Shown: positions 46,307-58,474, counted from the stretch's first letter. The stretch is DNA of 64,000 bases from Chelatococcus sp. YT9 (GCF_018398315.1 NZ_JAHBRW010000001.1:1422001-1486000); one strand, 5' to 3'. Made by a program: numbers and translations. Notes: generated by a model not told the origin, from the letters alone.

Positions 46307-47194
46307 TCAGCCCTGCAGACGACGGCAAAGCGCGTCAAGCTGATCCAAGGTGAGATAGCGGATCCGCATTTCGCCACCACGTGCCTGATGGTTGATGGTC
46401 ACCGCCAGCCCCAGAACATCCTCAAGCGCTTTTTCGAGAGCCCGCGTATCTGGGTCCTTTTCCGCCTTCGCGCGAGCGCGCGGCACACTCGCCTTTCCGC
46501 CATCGCGCGCCTCGTCCTGGGCGATGCGCTCGACGTCACGGACATTGAGTCCTTTTTCGATGACTTGCCGCGCGACAGTCTCCGGATCTTCCAAGCCGAG
46601 CAGAGCCCGCGCGTGGCCGGCTGACAGCTGACCGTCATTCACAAGCTCCTTCACACCGGCTGGGAGCTTGAGCAATCGGAGCGTATTCGCGACATGGCTC
46701 CGGCTTTTGCCGATAACTTGGGCCAGATCGTTTTGCGTATAGTCAAAGTCGGCAATGAGCCGTTCGTAGCCCGCCGCCTCTTCCATCGGATTGAGGTCCG
46801 CTCGCTGCACGTTCTCGATGATGGCGATCTCAAGAGCGGTCTTATCGTCCGCCTCGATAACCACCACGGGAACCTCGTGCAGACCGGCACGCTGGGCCGC
46901 ACGCCAGCGACGCTCGCCGGCAATGATCTCAAAGACATCGATCAAATGGGGTAGCGACCGGACAACGATGGGCTGAATTACGCCCCGCTGCTTGATCGAA
47001 TCAGCGAGTTCGGCCAAGTCCTCGTCGACAAAGGCCTTCCGCGGATTGCGCGGGTTCGGCCGCAGAAACTCCACGGGAACGAGGCGTTGACCGGGTGCGC
47101 GCGTACGTTCCAACGCGCCAAACTCCTCGCCGACATCGCCGATGAGAGCAGCTAGGCCTCGGCCAAGACGGGAACGTGCGGGATCATCGGCCAT
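46307..47194 (-). CDS. parB: Chromosome partitioning protein ParB
   Basis: CTP-dependent DNA clamp that loads at parS. The N-terminal motif SRLGRGLAALIGD, CTP-binding GERRWRAAQRAGLHEVPV, and the helix-turn-helix (YTQNDLAQVIGKSRSHVANT) are present; the C-terminal dimerisation part ends in ALCRRLQG. ATG 47194 has GGAG 7 bases upstream, and the 10-residue upstream leader is not needed. The length is 295 residues. It lies 30 bases after parA. parS-like sites are at 48689, 50752 and 61694. Confidence 0.96.
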   Translation of the reverse strand: MADDPARSRLGRGLAALIGDVGEEFGALERTRAPGQRLVPVEFLRPNPRNPRKAFVDEDLAELADSIKQRGVIQPIVVRSLPHLIDVFEIIAGERRWRAAQRAGLHEVPVVVIEADDKTALEIAIIENVQRADLNPMEEAAGYERLIADFDYTQNDLAQVIGKSRSHVANTLRLLKLPAGVKELVNDGQLSAGHARALLGLEDPETVARQVIEKGLNVRDVERIAQDEARDGGKASVPRARAKAEKDPDTRALEKALEDVLGLAVTINHQARGGEMRIRYLTLDQLDALCRRLQG

Positions 47195-47224
47195 AGGAAT
47201 TCTCCAGAACGACGGGGCCTGCAA

Positions 47225-48094
47225 TCAGGCTGCGCACAAGCTACGCTCGCGCTGAATCACTTCGGACGCCAATTTGAGATAAGCCTGAGCTCCCGCGCAT
47301 TTGAGATCGTAGAGCAAAACGGGCTTACCATGTGAAGGCGCTTCGGATACCCGAACATTCCGGGGTATGACCGTGTCATAAACCTTCTGGCCCATGAACT
47401 GCCTGACATCAGCGACCACTTGGCCCGCAAGATTGTTACGGGGGTCGTACATTGTCAGGACAACGCCATGGATCGTGAGCCGTGGATTAAGCGCGGCCCG
47501 AACCTGATCCACGGTCTTCAGGAGTTGGCTAAGCCCTTCCAGGGCAAAAAATTCGCATTGGAGCGGCACCACAACTGCATCGGCGGCTGTCAGCGCATTG
47601 ATGGTAAGTAGGTTGAGAGAAGGCGGACAGTCGATCAGCACATAGGTAAAACCGCCGGTATGGCCGTCCGAAGATGGCAATGCCGAAACGGTCTTGATTG
47701 CCTGCATCAATCGATGCGCTCGATCGCGTGATGAAGCGATCTCGAGCTCTACACCTAGAAGATCGAGCGTCGATGGGGCCACCGCCAGATTGGGAACGGC
47801 GGTATCGATGACTGCGTCTGCCAGCTGGGCAGCCCCTGTCATAACATCATAGGTCGAAATACGACGGCTGCGGCGATCAATCCCCAAACCGGTCGTTGCG
47901 TTACCCTGCGGGTCGAGATCTATGATCAATACACGTTCACCGATGGCCGCAAGCGCGGTGCCAAGGTTTATCGCCGTTGTAGTTTTACCGACGCCCCCCT
48001 TCTGATTCGCCAGAGCGAGAACACGTACGGCCTGGGAATGCAGCCTCTGGATCGGCTCCACCTGTGGTGGCTCGATGGTATGGCTATCGGTCAT
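47225..48094 (-). CDS. parA: Chromosome partitioning ATPase ParA
   Basis: Deviant-Walker ATPase that moves ParB-bound origins. VLALANQKGGVGKTTTAINL carries the P-loop with the signature lysine; IIDLDPQGNATTGL and YVLIDCPPSLNLLT are the other nucleotide-binding motifs. The length of 289 residues is typical of chromosomal ParA. It sits between rsmG (8 bases upstream) and parB, the common origin-proximal cluster. Confidence 0.97.
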   Translation of the reverse strand: MTDSHTIEPPQVEPIQRLHSQAVRVLALANQKGGVGKTTTAINLGTALAAIGERVLIIDLDPQGNATTGLGIDRRSRRISTYDVMTGAAQLADAVIDTAVPNLAVAPSTLDLLGVELEIASSRDRAHRLMQAIKTVSALPSSDGHTGGFTYVLIDCPPSLNLLTINALTAADAVVVPLQCEFFALEGLSQLLKTVDQVRAALNPRLTIHGVVLTMYDPRNNLAGQVVADVRQFMGQKVYDTVIPRNVRVSEAPSHGKPVLLYDLKCAGAQAYLKLASEVIQRERSLCAA

Positions 48095-48102
48095 TGCGTC
48101 GC

Positions 48103-48756
48103 CTATCCCCGCTCAAGCTCAGAGGCCGCGCTCACGATGAGAATCCGCGCTTCGGGATCCGTTAAGCTCGGCGCGATATCGGCCGTGATTCTCCAAGATT
48201 TAGCGGCCTCGGTCAATTCGGCATCGAGATCCTGGCCCTTCGGAAATATCCCGACTGCTCCGGTTCTCAACAGATCTTTGACCATTGGCATTAATCGGAC
48301 CACTGGCGCCAAGGCGCGCGCCGTCACGACCTCCACCTGCCCGGCAAACTGATTCGCCACATTTTCAATGCGGCCCTCGTGAACGTGAGCCGGTGCGCCG
48401 GTCGCGCGAATAGCAGCCCGCAAAAACGCACATTTCCGGCTGTTGCTCTCGACCAGATGGACTTCTGCCTCCTCAGATTCGCTGAGGAGAATTGCGATGA
48501 CGAGCCCCGGCAGCCCAGCGCCCGATCCAAGATCGAGCCACCGGCGCGCGGCGGGCCGGAGGCGGAGAAGCTGCGCCGAGTCAGCGATGTGCCGTCCCCA
48601 GATGTCGTCCAGGGTTCCTGGCCCCACCAAGTTCTTGATCGATTGCCACCGCCGAAGCTCGTTGACGTAGGCGCGGAGCTTGGCCTCGGTTTCACGTGAA
48701 ACACCAGCGACACTGGTAATGTCCAGACCGCCGTTATCGCTCGCTGACGCCATCAA
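48103..48756 (-). CDS. rsmG: 16S rRNA m7G527 methyltransferase RsmG (GidB)
   Basis: Methylates G527 of 16S rRNA; its loss gives low-level streptomycin resistance in several bacteria. The SAM-binding motif is WLDLGSGAGLPGLVIAILL, with LVESNSRKCAFLRAAIRATG and VVTARALAPVVRLMPM further on. The length of 217 residues is normal. It lies 76 bases after mnmG and just before parA. A parS-like site is embedded in its 5' coding part. Confidence 0.96.
   Translation of the reverse strand: MMASASDNGGLDITSVAGVSRETEAKLRAYVNELRRWQSIKNLVGPGTLDDIWGRHIADSAQLLRLRPAARRWLDLGSGAGLPGLVIAILLSESEEAEVHLVESNSRKCAFLRAAIRATGAPAHVHEGRIENVANQFAGQVEVVTARALAPVVRLMPMVKDLLRTGAVGIFPKGQDLDAELTEAAKSWRITADIAPSLTDPEARILIVSAASELERG
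48689..48704. other. parS-like centromere site 1
   Basis: Matches the bacterial parS consensus TGTTTCACGTGAAACA at 15 of 16 positions; the core GTTTCACGTGAAAC (48690-48703) is perfect. It lies inside rsmG, about 1.5 kb from parB, and is a likely ParB loading site. Confidence 0.88.
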
Positions 48757-48832
48757 CCTGAACTGCCCGATTGTTGCGGATAAGAATCGATAACGCTTCT
48801 ATATCACCGCGAGCGTCGATGCGAAATGACCG

Positions 48833-50701
48833 CTACGTAACGGTTGCGAATCGACCGCCTTTCCCAAGTGCTATCCCAGCGAGAATCGTCATCGCCGCAG
48901 GCGTCATACCTTCGATCCGAGCCGCCTGTCCAAGCGTTTCAGGCTGAACCTCCACGAGCTTCTGCCTGATTTCATTGGACAGCCCCGGCATGGTCAAGAA
49001 ATCGACCGCCGGAAGCTTAACTGCTTCATCAGCACGATACGTGGCGATGTCAGCAGCTTGACGTTCGGTATAGACTGCGTACGTCGCATCGGCTTCCAGG
49101 CGAGCAGCCAAGCGGTCGGGCACAGTGGACAGCTCGGGCCATATGCCGGCGAGCCTCCTCATATCAACGCCGGGGTAGGATAGAATCTGGAAGGCCGAAC
49201 GCCGCTGTCCATCCCGGTTGAGCGACAAGCCGAACTTCTCTGCCTGATTGGGAGTCAAGTCGAGAGAGCGGAGTTGCGCGCGTAGGCGGACCAGCGATTC
49301 CTGCGAGGCGCGGAAGGATTCCGCTCGTTCACTTCCGATGCACCCTATCGCAAGACCACGAGGGGTTAATCGCTCATCGGCGTTGTCGGAGCGGAGGGTC
49401 AGCCGGTACTCCGATCGAGATGTGAACATGCGGTATGGCTCACTCACTCCTTGGGTGACGAGGTCATCAACCATAACGCCCATATAGCTCTCGGCGCGGT
49501 CGAAGATAATCTCCGGCTGGTTACCTGCGCGACGCGCCGCATTAAGTCCCGCGATCAATCCCTGAGCGCCCGCTTCCTCGTAGCCGGTCGTACCGTTGAT
49601 CTGGCCGGCAAGGAAGAGCCCGCGGCAAGTTTTGACCTCCAGGGTAGCTCTCAGATTGCGTGGATCGACATAGTCATACTCGATAGCATAGCCGGGCCTC
49701 AGAACAGCCGCTCGCTCAAGGCCGGGAATGGTCGCGATAAACGCGCGTTGAACGTCCTCCGGCAAAGACGTCGAAATCCCATTGGGGTAGACCGTTGGAT
49801 CGTCCAACCCCTCTGGTTCGAGGAAAATCTGGTGCCCATCTCGATCACCAAAGCGCGTAATCTTGTCCTCAACGGAAGGGCAATAACGCGGGCCTCTGCC
49901 AGTGATTGAGCCCGAGTACATTGCTGACCGATGGATATTCTCGCGGATGACCGCGTGGGTCGCCTCGGTTGTCCGCGTAATGCCGCACTCTATCTGAGGC
50001 GTTGTGATGCGGCCGGTCAGCGTCGAAAAGGGCTCGGGCGGGTCATCGCCCGCCTGCATCTCCACAATGGCCCAATCGATCGTCCGCCCGTCAAGGCGGG
50101 CCGGAGTGCCTGTTTTCAATCGTCCAAGCGATAAGCCCAGCTGCATCAAGCTCGTAGAAAGGCCGTTCACCGGAGCTTCGCCATAGCGGCCTCCGGCGCG
50201 CTTCACCTCGCCTATATGGATCAACCCGCGCAGGAACGTTCCTGTTGTAATCACGACAGAACCGCAGCCGACGTCACGACCGTCGGCCAGTCGCACGCCG
50301 GAAACGCTGTTTTCCGAGAAGATAATCCTGTCTACTTCCGCTTCGAGGATTGTCAGATTCGCCGTGGCATCCAAGGCCTGCTGAACAGCCTGGGCGTAGA
50401 GCTTGCGGTCGGCCTGCGCACGAGGTCCGCGCACAGCTGGGCCCTTGCGGCGGTTGAGAACGCGGAACTGGATGCCGGCCGCGTCGGCCGCTCGCCCCAT
50501 AACACCATCAAGAGCGTCGATCTCCCGGACCAGATGGCCCTTACCGAGCCCACCTATCGCCGGGTTACATGACATCGCGCCAATGGTCGCGCGACTATGC
50601 GTTATAAGCGCGGTCCTGGCACCCAGACGCGCGGATGCGGCCGCGGCCTCAGTCCCGGCATGGCCACCACCTACAACAACCACATCAAACTTCGTCAACA
50701 T
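48833..50701 (-). CDS. mnmG: tRNA U34 carboxymethylaminomethyl synthase subunit MnmG
   Basis: FAD enzyme that with MnmE modifies wobble uridine 34 of several tRNAs. FAD-binding [20 protein letters not shown], the MnmG signature [20 protein letters not shown], and [19 protein letters not shown] are present. ATG 50701 has GGAG upstream and gives the normal 622 residues; an upstream frame to 50749 is an artefact. It lies between mnmE and rsmG, the classical origin-proximal order. Confidence 0.97.
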   Translation of the reverse strand: MLTKFDVVVVGGGHAGTEAAAASARLGARTALITHSRATIGAMSCNPAIGGLGKGHLVREIDALDGVMGRAADAAGIQFRVLNRRKGPAVRGPRAQADRKLYAQAVQQALDATANLTILEAEVDRIIFSENSVSGVRLADGRDVGCGSVVITTGTFLRGLIHIGEVKRAGGRYGEAPVNGLSTSLMQLGLSLGRLKTGTPARLDGRTIDWAIVEMQAGDDPPEPFSTLTGRITTPQIECGITRTTEATHAVIRENIHRSAMYSGSITGRGPRYCPSVEDKITRFGDRDGHQIFLEPEGLDDPTVYPNGISTSLPEDVQRAFIATIPGLERAAVLRPGYAIEYDYVDPRNLRATLEVKTCRGLFLAGQINGTTGYEEAGAQGLIAGLNAARRAGNQPEIIFDRAESYMGVMVDDLVTQGVSEPYRMFTSRSEYRLTLRSDNADERLTPRGLAIGCIGSERAESFRASQESLVRLRAQLRSLDLTPNQAEKFGLSLNRDGQRRSAFQILSYPGVDMRRLAGIWPELSTVPDRLAARLEADATYAVYTERQAADIATYRADEAVKLPAVDFLTMPGLSNEIRQKLVEVQPETLGQAARIEGMTPAAMTILAGIALGKGGRFATVT

Positions 50702-50751
50702 ATGGATCTCCAGCCGGATCCCAGAACTTCTGACGTCTGCGTCGCTCACCC

Positions 50752-50767
50752 CGTTTCACGTGAAACA
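50752..50767. other. parS-like centromere site 2
   Basis: The core GTTTCACGTGAAAC (50753-50766) is perfect; the full site matches the 16-base parS consensus at 15 positions. It lies in the short gap between mnmE and mnmG and is a likely ParB loading site. Confidence 0.88.
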
Positions 50768-50780
50768 GCGGAACGATGGC

Positions 50781-52121
50781 TTATTTTCCAATACAAAACG
50801 ACGAGAAGATCCGGTCGAGGATCTCCTCGACTCCCACATGGCCTGTCACACGCCCTAGATCTCGCAAAGCAAGCCGAAGATCCTCCGCGAGAAGCTCAGT
50901 AGGTTTGTGTGGCTCCAATCCTCGCTGAAGCGCCGCGAGCGCCCTGGTCAACGCGTCTCGATGGCGCTCGCGGGTAACCAGCGCTGAACCGTTACCGAGC
51001 GCTTCCCGGGCGCGTTCGGCGACCTCGTCCAAAAGCTCGGCTATACCTCGGTCTTTCGTTGAAGAAATAACCAACCCGGAAAATCCTTGAGGCGCGTCCT
51101 CAACGTCGCTTTTTGTCCATATCTGCAAAGTCGGCGTTTGCCAATCAGCCGCTTGGGGGGCTGAGTCGAACGCCTGTAGCGAAAGCACCAAATCTGCACG
51201 CTGCGCCCGAACGAGGGCGCGGCGAATACCCTCCTTCTCCACCGCGTCGTCGGTAACGCGGAGGCCCGCTGTGTCGATCAGCATGACCGGAAGCCCGTCG
51301 ATATCGAGCGCGGTCTCCAATATGTCCCGGGTTGTACCGGGAATGGGCGTCACGATCGCAGCTTCCCTTTGCAGCAAACGATTAAACAGAGTGGACTTAC
51401 CGGAGTTGGGGGCCCCAGCGATGACAACCGTGAAGCCCTCGCGGAGGCGCTCGCCGCGACGGCCGTCGGCGATCGCCGCAGCAATCTCATCCCGAACCGC
51501 CATAATCCGCGGCGCTACCGCCTCAGCCAAGCGATCTGGCACATCGGCCTCGTCGGAGAAATCGAGGTCAGCCTCAACTTCCGCCAAGCAATCTGCAAGA
51601 CGGTTCCGCCAGTCCAAAATGACGACGGAAAGGGCGCCGTCCATCTGACGTTGGGCTTGCCGGCGTTGCAGCTCGGTCTGCGCCTCCACGAGATCGGCAA
51701 TGCCCTCCGCTTCACTCAGATCAAGGCGCCCGGCGAGAAATGCACGACGCGAGAATTCGCCCGGCTCAGCAAGGCGGCAACCCGGTATGGCCAACAGCGC
51801 GCTGATGACAGCCCTGATCACGGCGGTCCCGCCATGAACATGAAACTCAGCCATGTCTTCGCCGGTGAAGCTCGCTGGCTCCGGAAACCAGAAGACGAGC
51901 CCACGATCTAGGATTTCTTCTGTGGCTGGCGCGCGGAGGTACCGCAGGGATGCGCGACGCGGTGCCGGGCACCCCCGCGCGATCGTTTCGAGTGCGAATC
52001 GGCTGGCGGGGCCCGACAGGCGCAGTATTGCCACTGCTGAACGGACCGGGCCGGTTGCGAGGGCGAGGATCGTTTCCCTTCCCGTGGCGTTCTCATGATG
52101 TAGGGGGGCCATACCGGTCAT
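50781..52121 (-). CDS. mnmE: tRNA modification GTPase MnmE
   Basis: Partner of MnmG in wobble-uridine modification. The N-terminal folate-binding domain ([19 protein letters not shown]), a central helical domain and an inserted G domain (P-loop [17 protein letters not shown], switch [10 protein letters not shown]) are followed by the C-terminal catalytic Cys motif FCIGK. The length is 446 residues. An alternative start is ATG 52112. It precedes mnmG with about 80 bases between. Confidence 0.96.
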   Translation of the reverse strand: MTGMAPLHHENATGRETILALATGPVRSAVAILRLSGPASRFALETIARGCPAPRRASLRYLRAPATEEILDRGLVFWFPEPASFTGEDMAEFHVHGGTAVIRAVISALLAIPGCRLAEPGEFSRRAFLAGRLDLSEAEGIADLVEAQTELQRRQAQRQMDGALSVVILDWRNRLADCLAEVEADLDFSDEADVPDRLAEAVAPRIMAVRDEIAAAIADGRRGERLREGFTVVIAGAPNSGKSTLFNRLLQREAAIVTPIPGTTRDILETALDIDGLPVMLIDTAGLRVTDDAVEKEGIRRALVRAQRADLVLSLQAFDSAPQAADWQTPTLQIWTKSDVEDAPQGFSGLVISSTKDRGIAELLDEVAERAREALGNGSALVTRERHRDALTRALAALQRGLEPHKPTELLAEDLRLALRDLGRVTGHVGVEEILDRIFSSFCIGK

Positions 52122-52202
52122 CAGAACAAGTCAGCCTTCGTCTATTCGGTCTGGTTTGAGCGGAAAGGCGTGGCACACTGCATTAAGCAACGGAGCTCCG
52201 AT

Positions 52203-54197
52203 ATGAACCGCCTGGGTAACCAGACCAGTCCCTATCTCTTGCAGCACCGACACAATCCGGTCGACTGGTGGCCCTGGGGAGCCGATGCTCTCGCGGCGGC
52301 CCGCCGGGAGGGCAAGCCTATTCTCCTATCGGTGGGCTATGCGGCCTGCCACTGGTGCCACGTCATGGCACACGAAAGCTTCGAAGACCCCGGGACAGCC
52401 GCGGTCATGAACGAACTCTTCGTCAATATCAAGGTCGATCGCGAGGAGCGGCCGGATGTGGATCAAATCTACATGCAGGCGCTCCATATGCTCGGCGAAC
52501 AGGGGGGCTGGCCGCTCACCATGTTCCTGACACCTGACGGCGAGCCATTCTGGGGTGGAACCTACTTCCCGAAGACCGCACGTTTCGGGCGCCCGTCTTT
52601 CGTCGCCGTGCTTCGAGAGGTTGCTCGACTGGTCCGTGAGGAACCTGGACGAATCGCGCACAACCGAAATGCTCTGCTCCAGAATCTCCGCGCGACCGTG
52701 GCCGCGAGCCCCGATGCCTCTCTTGGGGAGAAGTGGTTGCTGGAGGTGGGATCAGCTCTTAAGCGCGCTTTTGACCCCGTCCATGGCGGGCTGAAAGGTG
52801 CGCCTAAATTCCCAAATCCCATGCTTCTCGAGTTCCTGTGGCGCCACGCCGTGTCATCACACGACACGGAAGCAATGGCCCTGTTCCAGTTATCGATGGA
52901 GCAGATGGCGCGTGGAGGTATCCACGACCATCTCGGCGGAGGGTTCGCCCGCTACTCCGTGGACGATCGGTGGCTCGTGCCGCATTTCGAGAAGATGCTC
53001 TATGACAATGCGCAACTCCTGCCCCTGTTCGCGCTCGCCGCGGTGAAAACCGGTAGCGCCCTCTGCAGAGAGGCGGCAGAAGGAATCGTCGCCTGGTTGA
53101 ACCGGGAAATGCGCCTTCCTGGCGGCGTCTTTGCGGCGAGCCTAGACGCCGACTCCGAAGGCGAGGAAGGCAAGGCCTATGTGTGGTCTGAAGCCGAAAT
53201 TGACGAGTTGCTCGGAGCGGAGTCTGCGCTGTTCAAGACGGTCTACGGGGTGACGCAAGAAGGTAATTGGGAAGGCTCCACCATCTTGAACCGGCAGAAC
53301 CGAGTCATGGTTGATCCCGCCAAAGAGGCCCAATTGGGAAGGCTTCGAGATCGTCTCTTGGAACACCGCAACAAGCGCGTTCAGCCAGGACGGGATGACA
53401 AAGTTCTGGCCGATTGGAACGGGCTGATGATTATCGGGCTCGTGCGCGCCGGGCTGCTGCTTGACCGGCCGGACTGGGTTCAGGCGGCGCAAGAGACCTA
53501 TCGTTTCATACGCGAATCGATGGTTAGAGATGGTCTCCTCGGTCACAGCTGGAGGGATGACCGCTTACTTTTTCCGGGGTTTGCCACAGATCATGCCGCG
53601 ATGATGCTGGCCGCCGTGACGCTTTACGAAGCGAGCGGAACCCGGCACTACCTTGAGGATGCATCGCGCTGGAGAGATCTGTTAAGAGATCATTACGCAG
53701 ACGAATCGGGTGTGCTTTACCTGGTCTCGGATAGCGCGGATGATCTGGTAATACGACCGCGGCAGACAACCGACGAGGCCACACCGAATGCAAATGGTCT
53801 CTTCGGAGAGTCTCTGGCGAGACTTGCCGCACTTTCGTACGGGACGCCGGATGAGGAACTATCCAGGCTGGCGGGGTATGCGAAGGTCGCACCACTCAAC
53901 CACGCCTCGATTCTGAACGCGTTGGACTTCTATCTCCATGGCGCGGCTGTTATTGTCGCCGGGTCAGAGAGAGAAGCGCTTCTGGCTGCAGCCCGATCCG
54001 TTCCTTATCCGAATCGGACAATTATGGATCTCAAGGACGCCGGTGATCTCCATGCCGATCATCCCGCGAGGACCCAGGCTGAGAGAGCCGGATTGGGAAG
54101 CGCCTTCGTTTGTCAGGGGCAGAGTTGCTCGCTCCCTATCAGCGATGCGGCTCTCCTCCGCCAAACTTTGCGGTCGTCCTTGGACAAGACTGAGTGA
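52203..54197 (+). CDS. Thioredoxin-domain protein, YyaL/SPATA20 family
   Basis: A DUF255 thioredoxin-like N-terminal domain has the conserved [15 protein letters not shown] (C-x-x-C in CHWC). It is followed by a six-hairpin glycosidase-like (alpha/alpha)6 barrel of about 450 residues. Examples of conserved barrel stretches are [34 protein letters not shown] and [16 protein letters not shown]. The biochemical role of the family is unknown. ATG 52203 has GGAG 7 bases upstream; the frame opens at 52170. It is 664 residues long and divergent from mnmE. Confidence 0.92.
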   Translation: MNRLGNQTSPYLLQHRHNPVDWWPWGADALAAARREGKPILLSVGYAACHWCHVMAHESFEDPGTAAVMNELFVNIKVDREERPDVDQIYMQALHMLGEQGGWPLTMFLTPDGEPFWGGTYFPKTARFGRPSFVAVLREVARLVREEPGRIAHNRNALLQNLRATVAASPDASLGEKWLLEVGSALKRAFDPVHGGLKGAPKFPNPMLLEFLWRHAVSSHDTEAMALFQLSMEQMARGGIHDHLGGGFARYSVDDRWLVPHFEKMLYDNAQLLPLFALAAVKTGSALCREAAEGIVAWLNREMRLPGGVFAASLDADSEGEEGKAYVWSEAEIDELLGAESALFKTVYGVTQEGNWEGSTILNRQNRVMVDPAKEAQLGRLRDRLLEHRNKRVQPGRDDKVLADWNGLMIIGLVRAGLLLDRPDWVQAAQETYRFIRESMVRDGLLGHSWRDDRLLFPGFATDHAAMMLAAVTLYEASGTRHYLEDASRWRDLLRDHYADESGVLYLVSDSADDLVIRPRQTTDEATPNANGLFGESLARLAALSYGTPDEELSRLAGYAKVAPLNHASILNALDFYLHGAAVIVAGSEREALLAAARSVPYPNRTIMDLKDAGDLHADHPARTQAERAGLGSAFVCQGQSCSLPISDAALLRQTLRSSLDKTE

Positions 54198-54209
54198 TCC
54201 GTGAGAATA

Positions 54210-54242
54210 AACCCCACGCAGCAGAGGCGCGGCCGTGGGGTT
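54210..54242. terminator. Inverted repeat between convergent genes
   Basis: AACCCCACG (54210-54218) and CGTGGGGTT (54234-54242) form a 9-bp stem with a 15-base GC-rich loop, followed on the minus strand by TTATT. It lies between the convergent YyaL-like and DUF4214 genes and is likely a transcription end for one or both. Confidence 0.5.
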
Positions 54243-54327
54243 ACCGTGAAAGGAGCCGATCCTTCAATCTCGTAGTGGGGTCATACTGGTCCGAGAAACC
54301 GGTCGACCAACCGGCTAGCTCAATCGT

Positions 54328-55263
54328 TCAGGCAAAATACCAGTCGCTGGTGGACGGGTTCCATGCGAGTGAGTGCAGGTAGTCGCTCTGGCTCACGTTT
54401 TCCGCGCTATCCGCGAAAGCGATGAGAAGGCCCTCTCTGCTAAAGCCGTTTTGCAACTGGCTAATCCAGAATGCTGCCCCCGCGCTGTCGCTGGCCCGAC
54501 CCAACACATTCTCATACATGACCTCAACCAAGTCGGCGTTGGTCATGGTGTATGCATTTCCATATGCCTTTGTGAACTCGGCGCTCTTGAGGAGCGAGCC
54601 TACGATATCCTGCTCCGAGACCCCGCTCACCTGCACGTCATACCAGAAGTTCAGACCCGCAATGTCCGCTTTACGGCCAAGCCCGGCCTCGTAGAGGCGG
54701 CCAACAGCCTCCGCATCGGCCTTATTGGAGCCGAAGGCTTCCTGCTCCCGATGGAAGTTGATGGTGTCGTTGGCGTCGTTGGACAGAAACCCGGTCAGAC
54801 CAAGGCCGCCCAACCCTTCCCATGGTATGTCGCCAATGAAGCTCTCCTTGCCCGGGAGATAGTAGGCGATTTCGCCCCAACTCAAGCTCACGTCATTGAA
54901 ATGATAGAGCTCCACCTGCCGCCCTGGATCGAGCCAGTCGAGCACGATGACCGACGTGTCGCTCGCGGTGTCCCAAAGAACCAGATGGCGATTATCGATC
55001 GTCGCGATGTGGCTCGTGGGTGATGACCACGAGATGCCCAGCATCGTCACATAGTCATGCCCGCCGCTGTCCGAGATGACCATATCGCCGTTGACGATGT
55101 AGCCATCCTCACCCTTGCCGCCCATGGCGAGGTTGAGACCGCCGCGCGCCTTGCCTTCGATCGTGTCATTGCCGCCATACCCATAAGCGACGGAATAGGA
55201 ACTTCCGAGCGTCAGGTAGTCCCGAAACGACACACCGCTCGTTGGTGTCAGATTGATAACCAT
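54328..55263 (-). CDS. DUF4214 / RTX-like protein
   Basis: A 311-residue protein with two parts. The N-terminal third has an RTX-like, Gly/Asp-rich section (YGYGGNDTIEGKARGG and MGGKGEDGYIVNGD) as in calcium-binding proteins secreted by type I systems. The C-terminal 120 residues form a DUF4214 domain with two linked repeats: LYEAGLGRKADIAGLNFWYD and MYENVLGRASDSAGAAFWIS. There is no Sec signal, which fits type I secretion by a C-terminal signal. No ABC exporter is adjacent. The function is unknown; surface or matrix roles are inference. Confidence 0.85.
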   Translation of the reverse strand: MVINLTPTSGVSFRDYLTLGSSYSVAYGYGGNDTIEGKARGGLNLAMGGKGEDGYIVNGDMVISDSGGHDYVTMLGISWSSPTSHIATIDNRHLVLWDTASDTSVIVLDWLDPGRQVELYHFNDVSLSWGEIAYYLPGKESFIGDIPWEGLGGLGLTGFLSNDANDTINFHREQEAFGSNKADAEAVGRLYEAGLGRKADIAGLNFWYDVQVSGVSEQDIVGSLLKSAEFTKAYGNAYTMTNADLVEVMYENVLGRASDSAGAAFWISQLQNGFSREGLLIAFADSAENVSQSDYLHSLAWNPSTSDWYFA

Positions 55264-55404
55264 GCCAGAAATCCCGCTTTGACTGCGTCTTTGCCCCGTT
55301 TCGAGATAGACCGAGGTCCCCGAAGAGACGTTGCAATTGCCGAGCCTGGCTAGCCGAAGACGGCCACTGGCTTTCTCGACGAGGGATTGCGGGCTGTCAG
55401 CGCA

Positions 55405-55440
55405 AAAGAAAAGCCGCCGGAGCAGAGCCGGCGGCTTATA
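55405..55440 (-). terminator. Intrinsic terminator of rho
   Basis: On the minus strand the stem AAGCCGCCGG / CCGGCGGCTT with a 7-base loop is followed by TTTTCTTTT. It lies about 60 bases after the rho stop codon, so rho itself ends at a factor-independent signal. Confidence 0.85.
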
Positions 55441-55499
55441 GAGAGAAGAGATAGAGGCAACCGAGCGAAGCGGCGGTCCTACCTGTAGTCCTTCAATCG

Positions 55500-56765
<1,266 letters not shown>

Positions 56766-56981
56766 GGAGACTCTCTCAAAATGTAAGGGGCGTGCCTGGG
56801 GAAGGCCGGCCACGGAAAGAAGGGGAACTAACAGGTAGAAGGGCAGCGGCTAGGGATTAACGAGCTACCGGGGAGAGGCGTCGCGTGGCAGGGATCCACG
56901 CCATCCGCCAACCTGTTTCAAGGAAGGATGGGATTTCCATATCCGTTTTTGAAGAGGCTCTCAAGCCCCGGTATCACGGCT

Positions 56982-57404
56982 TCAAAAAGGTTTGACCACG
57001 ACGAGGATCACAATACCGATCATCAGAACAGTCGGTATCTCGTTCACAATACGATAGAATCGCGCCGTGCGCTTGCGGATGTCGCCCGCTAGCCTGCGCT
57101 GTTCGCCAGCAAAAAAACCGTGAATGCCAGACAGAAAAAGAACCAGAAGAAGCTTCCCGTGAAGCCAGCCCGATGAAAACCAGCCTCCGCTATAGGCTAT
57201 GTAGAGACCGGATATCCACGTCGCGCCCATTGCGGGATTGATGATCGCCTTCAAGAGGCGGCGCTCCATGACCTTGAAGGTCTCCGACCTCTCGGAACCG
57301 ACCGGCGAATCCGCGTGGTAGACGAAAAGGCGCGGCAAATAGAGCATACCCGCCATCCAGGCGATGACAGAGATAACGTGGAAGGCTTTGATCCATTCGT
57401 ACAT
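56982..57404 (-). CDS. hemJ: Protoporphyrinogen IX oxidase HemJ
   Basis: Oxidises protoporphyrinogen IX to protoporphyrin IX in the inner membrane. The 140-residue protein has four predicted helices. His9 (IKAFHVISVIAWM) and Lys84 (WLHGKLLLVLF), both conserved and functionally important in HemJ, are present. It lies 5 bases after hemE, so the two heme-synthesis genes are co-transcribed, as in many alphaproteobacteria. Confidence 0.95.
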   Translation of the reverse strand: MYEWIKAFHVISVIAWMAGMLYLPRLFVYHADSPVGSERSETFKVMERRLLKAIINPAMGATWISGLYIAYSGGWFSSGWLHGKLLLVLFLSGIHGFFAGEQRRLAGDIRKRTARFYRIVNEIPTVLMIGIVILVVVKPF

Positions 57405-57409
57405 GAGGA

Positions 57410-58474
57410 TCAGCCTAACCCGTCACGCACCCGCTTGACGAGCCTTTCCACATGCGGAATCGGCGTCTGCGGCAGAATGCCATGGCCGAGATTGAAGACA
57501 TGAGGACGCCCGCGGAAGGCACCAAGGATCGCGTCGATCGCATGATCGAGGGCATCCCCACCTGAGAGCAGAACCCCGGGGTCGAGGTTGCCCTGTACCG
57601 GGCGGATAGCCTGAACGTCACGCGCGCGGTCCAACGCCACTCCTTGGTCCAGGCCCACCGCGTCGACACAGCTTTCTGCAGCGAACAGCGGGTAAAAGCG
57701 GCCACTCCCCTTCGGAAAGCCGATAATCAGGGCCTTGGGAATCTCCGAGCGGACGCCCTGCACAATTCGGCTGATCGGCTCGAGGCACCATCGACGGTAG
57801 AGGGCTTCATCCCTGACGAGCGCGCCGGCCCAGCTGTCGAAGATCTGGACGGCGTCGGCGCCAGCTTTCAGCTGGTTGACCAGATATCGAGTCGATTGCG
57901 CGACAAGGAGGTCGATGATCTCGGCAAAGAGCTCAGGCTGCTGGGCAGCGAGATCGAGAGCAGGAGCTTGGTCCGGCGTGCCTCTGCCTGCAACCATATA
58001 GGTCGCAACCGTCCAAGGCGCCCCGCAGAAGCCGAGTAGCGCCGTTTCGCTTGGTAAGGCCGCTCTCACCCGGGCGACCGTCTCGAGCACGGCACCGATC
58101 TTCTCGGGATCGAGATCCGTGCGCAGCGCTGCGACATCCGCAGGCGTTGTAACCGGCTTTAGCCGTGGTCCCTCTCCCTCGACAAACCACAAGTCCTGCC
58201 CAAGGGCGTGCGGAACAACGAGAATATCGCTGAAGAGGATGGCGGCATCGAAGCCGAAGCGGCGAATGGGTTGAAGTGTGACCTCCGTGGCCAGGCTCGG
58301 CGTATAGCAGAGGTCAAGAAACGATCCCGCTTCAGCACGCAAGGCACGATATTCCGGGAGGTACCGGCCAGCTTGGCGCATCATCCAGAGAGGGGGAGGG
58401 GTCATTGCCTCTCCGGCGAGCGTTTTAAGAATCGGGGAGGCCGAGCTTTCGGAGGCTTGCAGGACGCTGGTCAC
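57410..58474 (-). CDS. hemE: Uroporphyrinogen decarboxylase
   Basis: Removes four acetate carboxyls from uroporphyrinogen III to give coproporphyrinogen III. PPLWMMRQAGRYLPEYRALR, GFCGAPWTVATYMVAG and QIFDSWAG are family signatures. The length of 354 residues is normal. The start is GTG 58474 with a GAAGAGAGA ribosome-binding region; no in-frame ATG fits. It reads away from the presumed origin, as in Caulobacter and Rickettsia. Confidence 0.97.
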   Translation of the reverse strand: MTSVLQASESSASPILKTLAGEAMTPPPLWMMRQAGRYLPEYRALRAEAGSFLDLCYTPSLATEVTLQPIRRFGFDAAILFSDILVVPHALGQDLWFVEGEGPRLKPVTTPADVAALRTDLDPEKIGAVLETVARVRAALPSETALLGFCGAPWTVATYMVAGRGTPDQAPALDLAAQQPELFAEIIDLLVAQSTRYLVNQLKAGADAVQIFDSWAGALVRDEALYRRWCLEPISRIVQGVRSEIPKALIIGFPKGSGRFYPLFAAESCVDAVGLDQGVALDRARDVQAIRPVQGNLDPGVLLSGGDALDHAIDAILGAFRGRPHVFNLGHGILPQTPIPHVERLVKRVRDGLG

